DNA from: Epiperipatus broadwayi
Taxonomy: Eukaryota; Onychophora; Udeonychophora; Euonychophora; Peripatidae
DNA length: 64,000 nucleotides
Direction: 5' to 3'
Assembly: GCA_028023455.1 (NCBI GenBank)
Contig: JAQFVV010012513.1
Coordinates: 1,375,001-1,439,000, forward strand
Made by a program: the position numbers and the translations under genes. The notes below the pieces were generated by a model that was given only the letters and a program-made list of their open reading frames with translations, did no database searches and had not been told where the DNA came from. Shown one piece after another: positions 37,101 through 48,677 of this stretch; the first letter of the stretch is position 1, and the number at the start of each line of letters is the position of its first letter.

Positions 37101-37462
37101 AAGAAGTATGGAGAGATGTATGTTGGGAGTAACAAGAAGAGATCATAAACACAATGTATGGGTAAGAGAACAAACAGGTGTTACTGACCTCATTGAAAAA
37201 ATTAAAAGATTGAAGTGGAGTTGCGCTGGACATATTGTTAGAAGAGATGATAATAGATGGACAATTGAAATTTTCAACTGGATTCCAAGAGATTGTATAA
37301 GACCCAGAAAGAGACCACATGTGAGATGGATGGATGAAATAAGAAAGTGTGCAGGGGTGATGTGGAGAAGAGAAGCTAAAGATCGGAGAAGATGAATTAA
37401 ATTTGGAGAGACTTTCATCCTGCTGTAGATTGATAATGGGTGATAATGATGATGATAATATA
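34159..37462 (+). mobile_element. Nearly full-length RTE-like LINE retrotransposon
   Basis: The element starts near 34159 (gggctgcagaaaggagtttt) after an AT island. It has about 327 bp of 5' leader, one long endonuclease-reverse transcriptase frame (34486-37395) broken by two stops, and a very short 3' end with TGATAATGATGATGATAAT repeats. A single ORF, an N-terminal APE-type endonuclease, a short 3' end and a microsatellite-like tail fit the RTE group. I assign the clade from overall protein layout and cannot test it here. I see no clear target duplication. Confidence 0.85.
34486..37395 (+). pseudogene. LINE endonuclease-reverse transcriptase, two in-frame stops
   Basis: One frame of 970 codons from ATG 34486. 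Residues ~50-290 are an APE-type endonuclease: GTYNCRSL (Asn), LCEVRRK (Glu), QVYAPISS, DFNARIG (Asp, Asn), LDYILTN (Asp). The final motif reads SDD-stop-LV where SDH-R-LV is usual, so the catalytic His is Asp. Stops are TGA at 35215-35217 (KWT*KHP, expected Trp) and TGA at 35326-35328 (expected Arg), both one transition from sense. Residues ~555-820 are the reverse transcriptase: RNYRPISLLS, FVDYEKAFDS (Asp), GVRQGDSISPKLF, LDFADDVVVF (two Asp). The polymerase part (35497-37395) is open with catalytic Asp residues intact. The C-terminus has LPVLTYGSETWTL, GVTRRDHKHNVWVREQ and KWSCAGHIVRRDDNRW, as in RTE-type proteins. Dead as a unit, but young. Confidence 0.92.
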
Positions 37463-37480
37463 TATATACACTGTTAAAAA

Positions 37481-37569
37481 GAAGTTGCCTTGACAACAGT
37501 TTGAAATTGTCGATTGTTATTGATAATGGAATTGTATAAGTGACTGATTTTTAATTATATATATATATA
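37481..37569 (+). repeat. Dispersed ~90-bp repeat, copy 1 of 3
   Basis: gttgccttgacaacagtttg, then attgtcgattgttat, ataatggaattgt and (AT)n. Copies at 37831-37932 and 41287-41377. Confidence 0.75.
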
Positions 37570-37799
37570 ATTTATGAAAAGTTGGCCATTCATGTGGGAA
37601 TGTTAATGTTGTGTGACTTTAATGAGATTTTTTTAAAATTTTAATTGTTAAATTCTACCCAGGATAAGTTATGTCCCATAAGATGGCTATAGCTAATCTT
37701 TATTTTTATATATTGGTGGTTTAAATATTGTAGAATTTATTTCAGAATTTTTGTTTATATATATAATCTTTAGTGTCTTTATAAATATATGAGACCATT

Positions 37800-37824
37800 A
37801 ATGGAGGTGAATTTCACCTCCATT
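37800..37824. repeat. 12-bp-arm hairpin
   Basis: aatggaggtgaa and ttcacctccatt around a single T. Short, spacer-free, next to copy 2 of the 90-bp repeat. Confidence 0.8.
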
Positions 37825-37830
37825 GCGAAA

Positions 37831-37932
37831 AGGAGATTGCCTTGACAACAGTTTGAAAATCTTGATAGTTATCTATATTGGGATTTTCTAAGTGTTGACT
37901 GGTTTCTAATGGTTATATATATATATATATAT
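37831..37932 (+). repeat. Dispersed ~90-bp repeat, copy 2 of 3
   Basis: agattgccttgacaacagtt, gggattttctaagtgttgac, tggtttctaatgg then (AT)n. Confidence 0.75.
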
Positions 37933-37960
37933 AATGTTTTCAAGATTGTATAATGTAGAT

Positions 37961-38445
37961 AAATTATTATTTTTAGGAAAAAACTGTGTATTATTTTGCA
38001 TTACAATCCGATATTTCGAAAGACTAGCAACCGCCATTATCAAGGTTAACTTTTGAAAGAAAAATTGTTAGATCTCAAACAATAACATGACTCAGTGCAA
38101 GATGAGAAATGAGATTTAACTTGAAGGAGTTCAGCATTCACAATATGAGGCTTATCAAAATGTTTATTTCCCTCAGTTTTTTTACCTATTAATTTATCTA
38201 ATATTAACTTAAAATTCATAAGTGAAAAACTGAGGGAAATAAACATTTTGATAAGCCTCATATTGTCAATGCTGAATTACTTCAAGTTAAATCACATTTC
38301 TCATCTTGTACTGAGTACCGTTTTTGTTTGAGATCTAACGATTTTTCTTTCAAAAGTTAACCTTGATAATGGCGGTTGCTAGTCCGTCGAAATATCTGAT
38401 TGTAATGCAAAATAATACACAGTTTTTTCCCAAAAATAATAATTT
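37961..38445. repeat. Fold-back of a PLE tail
   Basis: Arms at about 37961-38200 and 38222-38445 are reverse complements. Outer ends are aaattattattttt and aaaaataataattt; inner blocks include gaaataaacattttgataag and cttatcaaaatgtttatttc. The right arm, read on the plus strand, is homologous to 7590-7830, where the same block follows a PLE coding tail. Minus-strand open frame 38046-38261 is the mirror of that block and has no domain. Confidence 0.9.
38361..38406 (+). ncRNA. Hammerhead-like relic after the PLE tail
   Basis: CUUGAUAA, GGCGG-loop-CCGUC (5 pairs with one wobble), GAAA, UAUC. Two core bases differ from CUGAUGA (C3 and G8 both changed by transition). The mirrored copy at 38003-38046 reads the same with a weaker helix II. 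I infer a decayed PLE-type ribozyme from position and layout only. Confidence 0.35.
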
Positions 38446-38617
38446 ATATATATATAACAAAAATGATTTTGACTGCCAAATATATAAAAATAAAATAATT
38501 GTTTTATAAAAAACCTTTTGAAAATTATTTAATATTGAAATAAATTGAAGCAATTTCAAAGTTAAACCATTAAACATCACATGATCACCATCTCATACTA
38601 GCACATAATTGTTGTAA

Positions 38618-38877
38618 ACAAAAGCAAAACTCCATACAGTAGTGCCACCCTGTGCTAACCAGAGTAATCAATAGATGCCAGAAGGCTTGTGCAAAAAATC
38701 CCTATCTAGTGCCTACTCATCCAATATCCTCACTGATGATGGCCACAAGCCAGAAACTAGTCTGGGGATATTGGATGAGTAATCACTAGATAGGAATTTT
38801 ATGCACAAGCCTTCTGGCATCTATTGATTACTCTGGTTAGCACAGGGTGGCACCACTGTGTGAAGTTTTGCTTTTGT
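38618..38877. repeat. Hairpin element, hammerhead family 1, copy b
   Basis: 38618-38732 pairs with 38763-38877 over about 115 bp with few mismatches. Outer sequence is acaaaagcaaaac; inner includes gtgctaaccagagtaatcaa and agatgccagaaggcttgtgc. The 30-bp loop (38733-38762) is exactly the hammerhead core, so the complete element is a rod with the ribozyme at its tip. Confidence 0.95.
38715..38780 (+). ncRNA. Intact hammerhead ribozyme (type I, extended helix I)
   Basis: Helix I: 38715-38732 pairs with 38763-38780, 18 consecutive pairs with one G-U. Core CUGAUGA at 38733-38739. Helix II UGGC-CACAA-GCCA at 38740-38752. GAAA at 38753-38756. Helix III is AC-UA-GU at 38756-38761. The cleavage base is C38762, giving a canonical GUC site. 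All conserved nucleotides are present. Such ribozymes self-cleave after position 17 and are known in PLEs and retrozymes. A 2-bp helix III is normal for the retroelement type, which often works as a dimer. Transcription from this locus is not shown. Confidence 0.9.
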
Positions 38878-38884
38878 TTTGTCA

Positions 38885-39910
38885 ATTTCAAAGTTTTATA
38901 TACAAAATTTTATAATCAGTTGTTATAGCATAAAAACAAACCCAATCTCTTCTGACAAATATTGCAGTCAAAAATTTGTTCAGCTATTTTGAAAAAAAAA
39001 AAAAATTTCACATCAGTATTATAACATCATTCTTACATAAGATTTGAAGATTTACTTTAGTGTTTTATATAACTATTCCATGTTTAAATAATATAATCAA
39101 ATTGAGACTAAAATTACAAGACAATATATTTGTATGACCCTCAATTTGAATAAAGTTTGTGGAAAAATAAAATTCTTTTATAACTTTATTTATTATTGAA
39201 ATTAATTTAAACATATCTAAAATAATGAAAAAAAAAGGTAAAAACTAACATGTTAAAGCAAAATTTATATTTTACAGTAGCCAGAAAAATTTATACTTTT
39301 TCCTCCATGGTGCAAGTTTAAATCTTTTTCATAACATCACATATTTAGAAAAGTAAAATATGTTTACATTTCTTAAATAAAAGTAACTTTTAAATGATTT
39401 CAAACAATCTCAAAAGAAATAAATATTTTTTGAATCTTTTTTGCTTTGCAAGTATAATGTGATTCACCCATCACCATTTTGTACAACATGAGTTGTGCAA
39501 CCTGACATTTGTACTATAAAGATTTTTTTGATTATTCCTGAGTGTAATGACAAAAATGTAAATTAACAAATTATTCACCTTTGTTTTATTGGAATTACTG
39601 AATAAAGAATTACAAAACAATTATAATATTATAAATAATGACTAATTCCTCTGAGCATGCTCTGTAATAACCTGTGCACTCTTTTATGAGCATTAATTTT
39701 GTTTGCTGCAGGAGAGAATCTCATTTCTAACCACTCACAATGAAATACAAAGTAAATGTTGAACTTACTGTAATAAATATTCTGTTAATTATATGATGTA
39801 CATAAATATGTTAATAGTAAAAATCAGTTATATATCACATGACCTATATAGCTTGTATTACCAATATGTAATATATAAAGAGCCTGCTACTAGCTCTAAA
39901 CAAGCTTAAT
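38885..39910. other. A+T-rich sequence without recognisable genes
   Basis: Nothing recognised. Confidence 0.55.
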
Positions 39911-39971
39911 TTTTTTTATGATACATGCTACAAGAGAAAATACATGAAGCCTTTATCTATGATGGTCCCCA

Positions 39972-40012
39972 TCCCCAGACCAGTTTCGAGCTATGGCTCT
40001 CATCAGTGAGGA
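39972..40012 (-). ncRNA. Intact-core hammerhead ribozyme, family 2 left arm
   Basis: Minus strand: UCCUCA-CUGAUGA-GAGC-CAUA-GCUC-GAAA-CUGGUC-UGGGGA. Helix I has 6 pairs (40007-40012 with 39972-39977). CUGAUGA is at 40000-40006. Helix II is a perfect 4-bp stem with CAUA loop. GAAA is at 39984-39987. Helix III is AC-UG-GU and the cleavage site is GUC. Every conserved core base is present. Confidence 0.85.
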
Positions 40013-40047
40013 GCTAAGACATAAGATTCAAAATATTATGTCCTAGC

Positions 40048-40088
40048 TCCTCACTGATAAGAGCCATAGCTTGAAACCGGTCTGGGGA
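40048..40088 (+). ncRNA. Hammerhead, family 2 right arm, one core mutation
   Basis: Plus strand: UCCUCA-CUGAUAA-GAGC-CAUA-GCUU-GAAA-CCGGUC-UGGGGA. Identical layout to the left arm, but G8 is A, which should inactivate it, and helix II ends in G-U. Confidence 0.8.
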
Positions 40089-40149
40089 TGGGGACCATCC
40101 TAGATATAGGCTTCATGTATTTTCTCTTGTAGTATTTATCATAAATAAA

Positions 40150-41285
40150 TATGTTAATATTATAAATAATGATTAACTTCTTTGGGCATGTGCTTTAATA
40201 ATCTTTATGCATTCTCCCATGAAAATCAACTTTAAAAGCATAAGAAGAGTTTATTTCTATGTAAACCAGTCTTTTCTCACCATGCATAAATGAAAACTTT
40301 AACCTTTCCTGTGATAGATTGAATAGTTTTGTACAATTCAATTGATAACTTATAAGTCAGGCACTCAACGAAATTGATGCCCTGATTTTAGTACCATGAG
40401 CAAAGACTGATTTATATAGAAATAAACCCTAAGCATAAGCATACACTTAGATTATTAAGTCTATGTTTATGGGAGAATGCATAGAGATTATTAAATGACT
40501 TAGTCCTTATTTATCATATTATATTTGTATGTGTGTTATATGAATAACAGAATATTTATTAAAGTGAATGTGATCAAAGACTGGTTTATATAGAAATAAA
40601 CTATAAGCATAAGCATATACTTATGGCTTTAAAGTCAATGCTCATGGGAGAGTACAGAAAGATTATTAAAGAACATGCTCAAAAGGTGTTAATCCATATT
40701 TATATTACATGTGTATGTGCACTATATAAATAACAGAATAGTTCAAACAGGTATAAATACACAGAGCAATCAATGCCATTTAATTTCATGACTGAAAAAA
40801 ATTGATCAGCAATCCTACTCTGATATTGTGTGAATTTTTTTAAAAAAGTGTAAATAATGCTTATTCCAACACAATTCATTAACACACAAAGCAAAATTAC
40901 ATAATATTTTCCCCCAAATAACTTTGTGCTGATCAAAGTAATATAATAAATATGTAATAAAGAAATATTTTAAAAATCGATACATAGAATAAATTGAATC
41001 ATTCTTAAATATTCATTCACTTCTGCATTATTACATTGTTAATCATTATAGGATGTAAAAAGCAAATCAATTTATGCAGAATTCCTATTTTGGAAAGTAT
41101 CTTTTTTTTCTAGAGCCTTGAAAAATGATGAATCTTACATCAATAGAACACATTCTGAAGAAATTTATAAAAAGAATTATGTGATTTTGCAGCTAGTGAT
41201 AAAATAACAGAGATTTGGTAAAACTTAATTTATTAGAATAGTAAATGCATATATTTATTTTATATATGCCTTTATTGTTATATAA
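40150..41285. other. A+T-rich sequence without recognisable genes
   Basis: Diverged internal repeats around 40180-40480 and 40560-40720 (tatatagaaataaa-c-taagcataagcata, catgggaga). No coding. Confidence 0.5.
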
Positions 41286-41286
41286 A

Positions 41287-41377
41287 GAAGGAGGTTACCC
41301 TGACAACAATTTGAGATTGTTGATTGTGATCTATAATGGGATTGTCTAAGGGTTGAATGGTTTCTAATGGCTATATA
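41287..41377 (+). repeat. Dispersed ~90-bp repeat, copy 3 of 3
   Basis: aggttaccctgacaacaatt, gggattgtctaagggttgaa, tggtttctaatgg. Lies directly upstream of the hammerhead copy at 41488. Confidence 0.72.
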
Positions 41378-41389
41378 TATTCTAAAACT

Positions 41390-41575
41390 TAATGTAACTA
41401 TAAAGGACTTGAACTCAGACTTTAAAACTGCCTACATATATCTAATCCATCTTATATAACTGACACACATGACCACAAATGTGAAAAGGATCAATGATTT
41501 CCAATATACATATTTCATGCTGAGTCAGCATTCATCAGTTGGTCCGGATCACCATCTCCCACACATATATAATCA
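41390..41575 (-). repeat. Family T repeat copy with tRNA-like segment
   Basis: On the minus strand the hammerhead (41488-41560) is followed by a stretch ending agtctgagttcaagtcc near 41402-41420. That matches the B-box-like part (gagttcgaatcc) in other copies. Single, not palindromic. An (AT)n run follows at 41577-41611. Confidence 0.7.
41488..41560 (-). ncRNA. Intact-core hammerhead ribozyme, family T
   Basis: Minus strand: GGACCAA-CUGAUGA-AUGCU-GACUC-AGCAU-GAAA-UAUGUAUA-UUGG. CUGAUGA is at 41532-41538. Helix II is a perfect 5-bp stem. GAAA is at 41513-41516. Helix III is AUA-UG-UAU. The cleavage triplet is UAU-A type (H17 = A), permitted but slower than GUC. Helix I has 4 pairs, then an internal loop, then GGUGAU/AUCAUU. 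Its helix II differs from other copies by compensating changes on both strands. Confidence 0.75.
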
Positions 41576-41613
<38 letters not shown>

Positions 41614-41619
41614 TTTAAT

Positions 41620-44150
41620 GAGTATATAAATAATTTTATGGCTTATCAAATATGTAACACTAAGAATATAAACCTATTTCATAAAATCAACAAATCCAAA
41701 TACAATATTAAGACAATTTACAAGCAAATTTCCAAATAATCATTTAAATAAATTTGTAATTATTGCATACCTTTTATTATTTCAATGTAATTTATTTTTC
41801 AGGTAAATGAAAATCTATTTTATCTGACTTAATAAATAATAATAAATAGTAATAAATCAAGCCTAGTTAAACTATTAATTTGTATTGATTATAATCAAAC
41901 TAGTTAACATTTTCAAATATTAATTTAGATAAAATAGTACTGTTTTTAATGAGTACAAGTTAATTATTAATTTATGATTAAGTGAAGATTAAGTGAAAGG
42001 GATTATCTTTTATCTGACAAAATACATTGTTAATGACATAACAAAAGGTGGATGTTATTTAAGAATTCATTTAAGTAATTGTTTGGAAATCTTACTTAGA
42101 AATCATCTATCTCCAGTAGAAATTTATTATTTTTATTCAACAGTGTTTAATGAAAAATTAATTAATATTTTTCAGGATATGTACTTTTATAACTTTATTT
42201 TTCTTATTGCATTGCCAAATCCATATAATATTATTATTATTTATGTTTTTATTAATTTTTACAATGCTTTTTACAATCCACTATTGACGGTTTTGATTGC
42301 CCCAGCAATCTTCTTCAGAACTTATACTTACATTTCTAAATCTTAACATAAATATTAATATATGTGTTTTTGTTAATCAAACCTAAAATTCCTATAAATT
42401 TTAGACATCATAAGTAAAATAGCGTTATAATAGAATATTGCTGTGATATTTGTGGATAAAAATATTAAAAACCATAATGAGATCTTCCATATATGTTTTT
42501 AATCAGCGTTCATCTATAAAGTAACTAAGCAACTAAACAATTGATAACCGGATTTCAAACTGAAATTATATTAACCAACAATTGTATTTTTATTTGTCTA
42601 GCTCATATAAATAAAAAGCAATTATCTTCATCCGCTAATAAAGTTATATATTGGAAGCTTGCATTATATATGCATTCAAGATAATATAATGGTACAATAA
42701 TCCTGATTCAGATTTGTTTCTATCTTTTTGTTTCATCTGTGCGGACTACGATTCAAAGCAGGCTGGGATGCGTTATTATAGAATTTTAAATCTGGTACTT
42801 ATAGATTGATTAGCCAAAGTGGTGGTAATAGAGTGAAAAGATCTCATAGAAACCTATGAATAAACTTATGAGGGAGTCATGCGTTATTTTTAGTACTGAT
42901 ATCAACATTCTTTTTAAAGGATAGAAAAGTGACGGTTAGCATAATTCTGACGCCTGTGATGTATATAAGGATCTGGTGTCAGATTTGTATAACTGTGCTA
43001 GTGAGTTGGCTTTAGTTCAAGTCTTTAAAACTTTAAAGAATTTTAGTTTATTAGTTGAATAGCATACGTATTCATAGAATCAAACGATGTCATATTCGCA
43101 TTTTAATAGATGCAAATTTAAATCTGCGTGATGTCATGTCAAAATTAAATTAGTAATTATCCTGTTGCAATGTATGTTTTTTTTTTTTTTATGAAATAGA
43201 ATTTAAAAAAAAAAATCTGTAAACATAAAGTAAGTTATCGATCGCTTGAAATTACTTTTATAAAGTCGATTTTATTATTTATTTATTTTTTTCAAAAAAG
43301 AGAGAAAAAGATAGTGTTTTCCTTATAGCTAACGCTAATCAGTTACTTGCTGTCTTGGCAGACTTTGGGATGTTAAAAAAAAGAAAAGCTGTAGTTTGAT
43401 TTGAAGGAAGTTTCATTGATTTTGTTTTTCTAGAATAAGAAGTCGGAAATCAATTATATCTATACTGAGAAATTAAACGAGCCTGCGCTGTAATACCTTC
43501 CGGGTCATTTATAGTATGGTGTTCCAACAATTAATAAATGTGTTTCAAAAAACATTATCCATAATTTTAAACATCCAGAAACTACGATTCTGTTTATAAC
43601 ATGTATTAATTAACATAATTCTTTAATTTTCGCTCTTTGTTTTTATTTAATTTTTTTATTAGAAAATTATACAAATGTATATAATTTTTCAATATATTTC
43701 AAGAGATATCTTAATATCGTAAGAATACCTTTCTGTTTTTGTTTTTTTTTTAAAAAAAAAAACAAATTCGTAAATGATTTTTCTAAAAAGTTTAAAATAA
43801 TTGATTATTGGCCGAGAATTGAAGTGACGTCACGATGTGAATAATTAATTGACCGTTAGTAAAATACTTTTATTGATTTTTAAAGCTTGCATTTATTAAT
43901 GTATGTAGATTTTTTTTTATTATAAAATTTACATTTAAAAGATTTCATAAAGAATTATTATTAAAAAAGGAAGACTTATTAATGACACACATATTCATAT
44001 ATATATATGTTTTTAATGACTTATAAACTAAAAACACTTGTACAATAGTCTTTTTCCTTTATGATATGTATATGTAAGACCTCATATTCTAAAGGATTCT
44101 GCGTAATGTTGCCGTCTCCACGACATGTTTTTAGAATTTGATAACACTAA
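41620..44150. other. No gene recognised; A+T-rich, with one CRE-like site
   Basis: A 117-codon frame at 41993-42346 is hydrophobic, starts at GTG and shows no domain. 42700-43520 is less A+T-rich. A full palindromic TGACGTCA (CREB/ATF consensus) lies at 43825-43832 in gaag-TGACGTCA-cgatg. No promoter can be claimed from that alone. Confidence 0.45.
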
Positions 44151-44175
44151 TAAATGTTTTAAGTCCTAAACATGC

Positions 44176-46049
<1,874 letters not shown>

Positions 46050-46054
46050 GGCGG

Positions 46055-48248
46055 CTATGGCTAATATCCAGCTCCAAGACATCCAGTATTGGTTAGCAAT
46101 TGGATAACTGCCGATTATTAGTTATAGCATTAATAAGAATAAAATACAGCCAAAATCCACACTATTTGGCAACTGCTAAGAATAGTTAGCCTAAAATGGC
46201 ATCCTCTTCTACTTCTTTTGTGATTTTTTTATTAGAAAATCTTTTCCTTGCATAAAGTGGTTTAGAGGTTGTCTTAATTTTATCTGCAATACATGCAAAT
46301 GCTCAGAAAATAATAAAAATATGGTAACTATTCTCTATAATATCGATCATAATGAACATAACACCATCATTATCTTCAACCATTATCTATTCACAGCATA
46401 ATGAAGGATTCTCCATGTTTAATACAGTTTTTCTGATGTAGAGTCTCTCTGCATTTCACCAGCACACTTATTTATTTCATCCTATCAATTGGCCCTGTGG
46501 TCTTTTTACATGAATTTTTATAATATATTGAGATCCGCTTTAAAAATTTAATATCCATTTATTAATACGAACACAATAATATGTAATAAAACTGTGGAAC
46601 TAACTGTATAATTTTCAATACACTAACATAAAAATGAATAAATGATAACTATAGATAGCATAAGCATTTCAAACAGTTAAATTTTAAAATCAAATCTTAC
46701 TAAAATTCATATAAAATTAACATTCCAATGTCAATGGTCAACATCACCATAATTTGTGTGCAAATATACACTCTTATATTGCTTATTTAATAAGTTATCA
46801 TGTGATTTTTTTTCTCAAAGCATTTTCCACTTGTCAAAAAAAATATCAAAAAATACCTTGCAAATAACCTAATGTTCTGCAAATGCATATTTATTCACAG
46901 TGTAATATCATTATAAACAATCATATGCCTTAATTTTTAATTTTATATCATTTTTTACTCAAGCAGGTGTCCTTCTTAGTCCCTTTTTACATATGTTTAT
47001 ATTTACAAAAATCACATTAGTTTGAATTTAGCTCTCACAGTGAAAAAAAAATAATGCCATTTTTTGAAGATTAGCGGTATCTCATACTTCTTGTAGTCTA
47101 AATATAAATATTTTTTTATTCTTTTTTTTTTAGCAATTTATGACCATCTTTTTATCCTGTAAATAATGCTTCTAATAAAAAAAAGCAAAATGGTAACATT
47201 TGTATAAATTAGTGTAAAAAAGCAATCAACTGTTTCTTCGGAAATTATTCAAAATTTGTTTTTCCATTTTTTTTTTTTGTGATTTTATGATTATATTTTT
47301 TAATTTTTTATAAAAATATTATAATACCTATTTTAAATAATACTTACAATAAAAAAAATCAAATTTGAAATGATAATTATATAAAACAAATACTTTATTT
47401 TGGAGGGCTGTTAGATACTGCTTGTAGCAATTATGTTATTAAAACATGTTGAAGCTATTGGAGGCTCATTCAATATATAATAATATATTTTTTATGCAAT
47501 AGCTCACATTCATAAATTTTTTTATGCCATATTTCAATTCACCAATGTACCTGGATCCAAACTAGCACTCCACATTATATATAACATTATATTTGTTAAT
47601 TTTATCAATTGTATCATTTTCTATTAATACTTTACCACTTGTATTCAATACTGCATTAAATTTAATATTAAAATGAGAAGAAATAACAGATGTAATTATG
47701 CATCAGACTAATATTTATATGCAGTAAAATAATCAGCATAGTAATATGCATTACTTAACTATGTGCAAACTTATGTGGACACTCCTTCTATATCCTAGTC
47801 CAATAATTTAATGATATATATTTCAATATTATACAATTAATAATTTTAGAATTTACACATTTTATTTCTGTAAAAAATGTTTTAAATCCAGCCAATTTAT
47901 GCAGAATAGAATTCTTTGTCATAAAATATATTTTAATTTAATGGTGTAGGATTACATAAGAAATATACAGTTTAGCTGATATTCCTGCACAGTTTGATGT
48001 AGTTGATAGAGAACCCAACTTGAAAATTGAAAGGTTCCTAAATCAATTTTGGTGCTTGCAGATCTGGCACTCAAACTTCATATAAACTCCCAAGCTGTAA
48101 AGCCACAGCTTTTTCATTGGTTCTATTATTTTTTTTTCATAAACATAAAATAAGATATTATATGCAATATAAAATGTTCTTAAAAAAAGCATCAATTTTA
48201 TTTAATTTAGGTAAAAGATGTTTAATTATATGTGGTGACCAACACAAA
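46055..48248. other. A+T-rich sequence without recognisable genes
   Basis: About 48005-48060 has a weak tRNA-like run (gttgatagagaaccc, ggttcctaaatc) that could be an old SINE. Nothing else seen. Confidence 0.45.
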
Positions 48249-48249
48249 C

Positions 48250-48458
48250 TATGTTATTAAAACAGGCAAAATTCTCTGCACAGTAGTGCCACTTAGTGCA
48301 AGCCAGAGTAATCAATGGATTCCTGAAGGCTTATGCATAAAATCCCTATCTAGTGCCTATTCATCCAATATCCCCAGATTAGTTTCTAGCTTGTGGCTTT
48401 CATCAGTGAACACTGAGTAACACTAGTGCATGGGTAGCTTTGCCTGTTTTAATAACAG
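48250..48458. repeat. Hairpin-type element, hammerhead family 1, copy c
   Basis: Outer ends ttattaaaacaggcaaa (about 48254) and tttgcctgttttaataa (48439) are inverted. The interior aligns with copies at 872-1099 and 38618-38877 (aatcaatgga, gaaggctt, catccaatatccccaga). The right half is shorter, so the hairpin is incomplete. Confidence 0.8.
48365..48412 (-). ncRNA. Degenerate hammerhead, family 1 copy c
   Basis: Minus strand: CUGAUGA-AAGC-CACAA-GCUA-GAAA-CUAAUC-UGGGGAU. CUGAUGA and GAAA are intact, helix II has 3 pairs and helix III has lost a pair (CUAAU). Helix I pairs poorly. Activity unlikely. Confidence 0.6.
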
Positions 48459-48677
48459 TTGTGAGCAAGCATAAGAAATGGTGATCATGTGATCTTACTA
48501 AATATGTTAACAACATACCCAAAATAATATTTAATATCTAATTAATAGTATTATACAAGCTCTTTAACATGGTGGGTGAAGAAGCTGTTAATGGTAAGAA
48601 AACAATCAAAGTAAATTAATGTAGACTAAGCGCTTTCAAGGTTTGCCCTCATAATCATAGGCAAAACAGATTTTAAA

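Larger units (their letters stand above)
39916..40146. repeat. Fold-back, hammerhead family 2, copy b
   Basis: Arms at about 39916-40018 and 40041-40146 are near-perfect reverse complements (ctacaagagaaaatacatg, ggtccccatccccagacc). Each arm carries a whole hammerhead, one per strand, unlike the single apical ribozyme of family 1 copy b. Confidence 0.93.

Noticed and set aside
41993-42346. 117-codon plus-strand frame
   Set aside because: Starts at GTG, composition is that of A+T-rich DNA (Ile, Tyr, Phe, Asn), no domain and no neighbouring gene signals.
43825-43832. CRE-like TGACGTCA as a promoter
   Set aside because: A single 8-bp consensus with no TATA box, gene start or neighbouring motifs; recorded only within the regional entry.
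48005-48060. tRNA-like A and B boxes
   Set aside because: Only loose matches and no closing acceptor stem. Similar weak cases at 57590-57660 and 62165-62215 were not annotated as SINEs.
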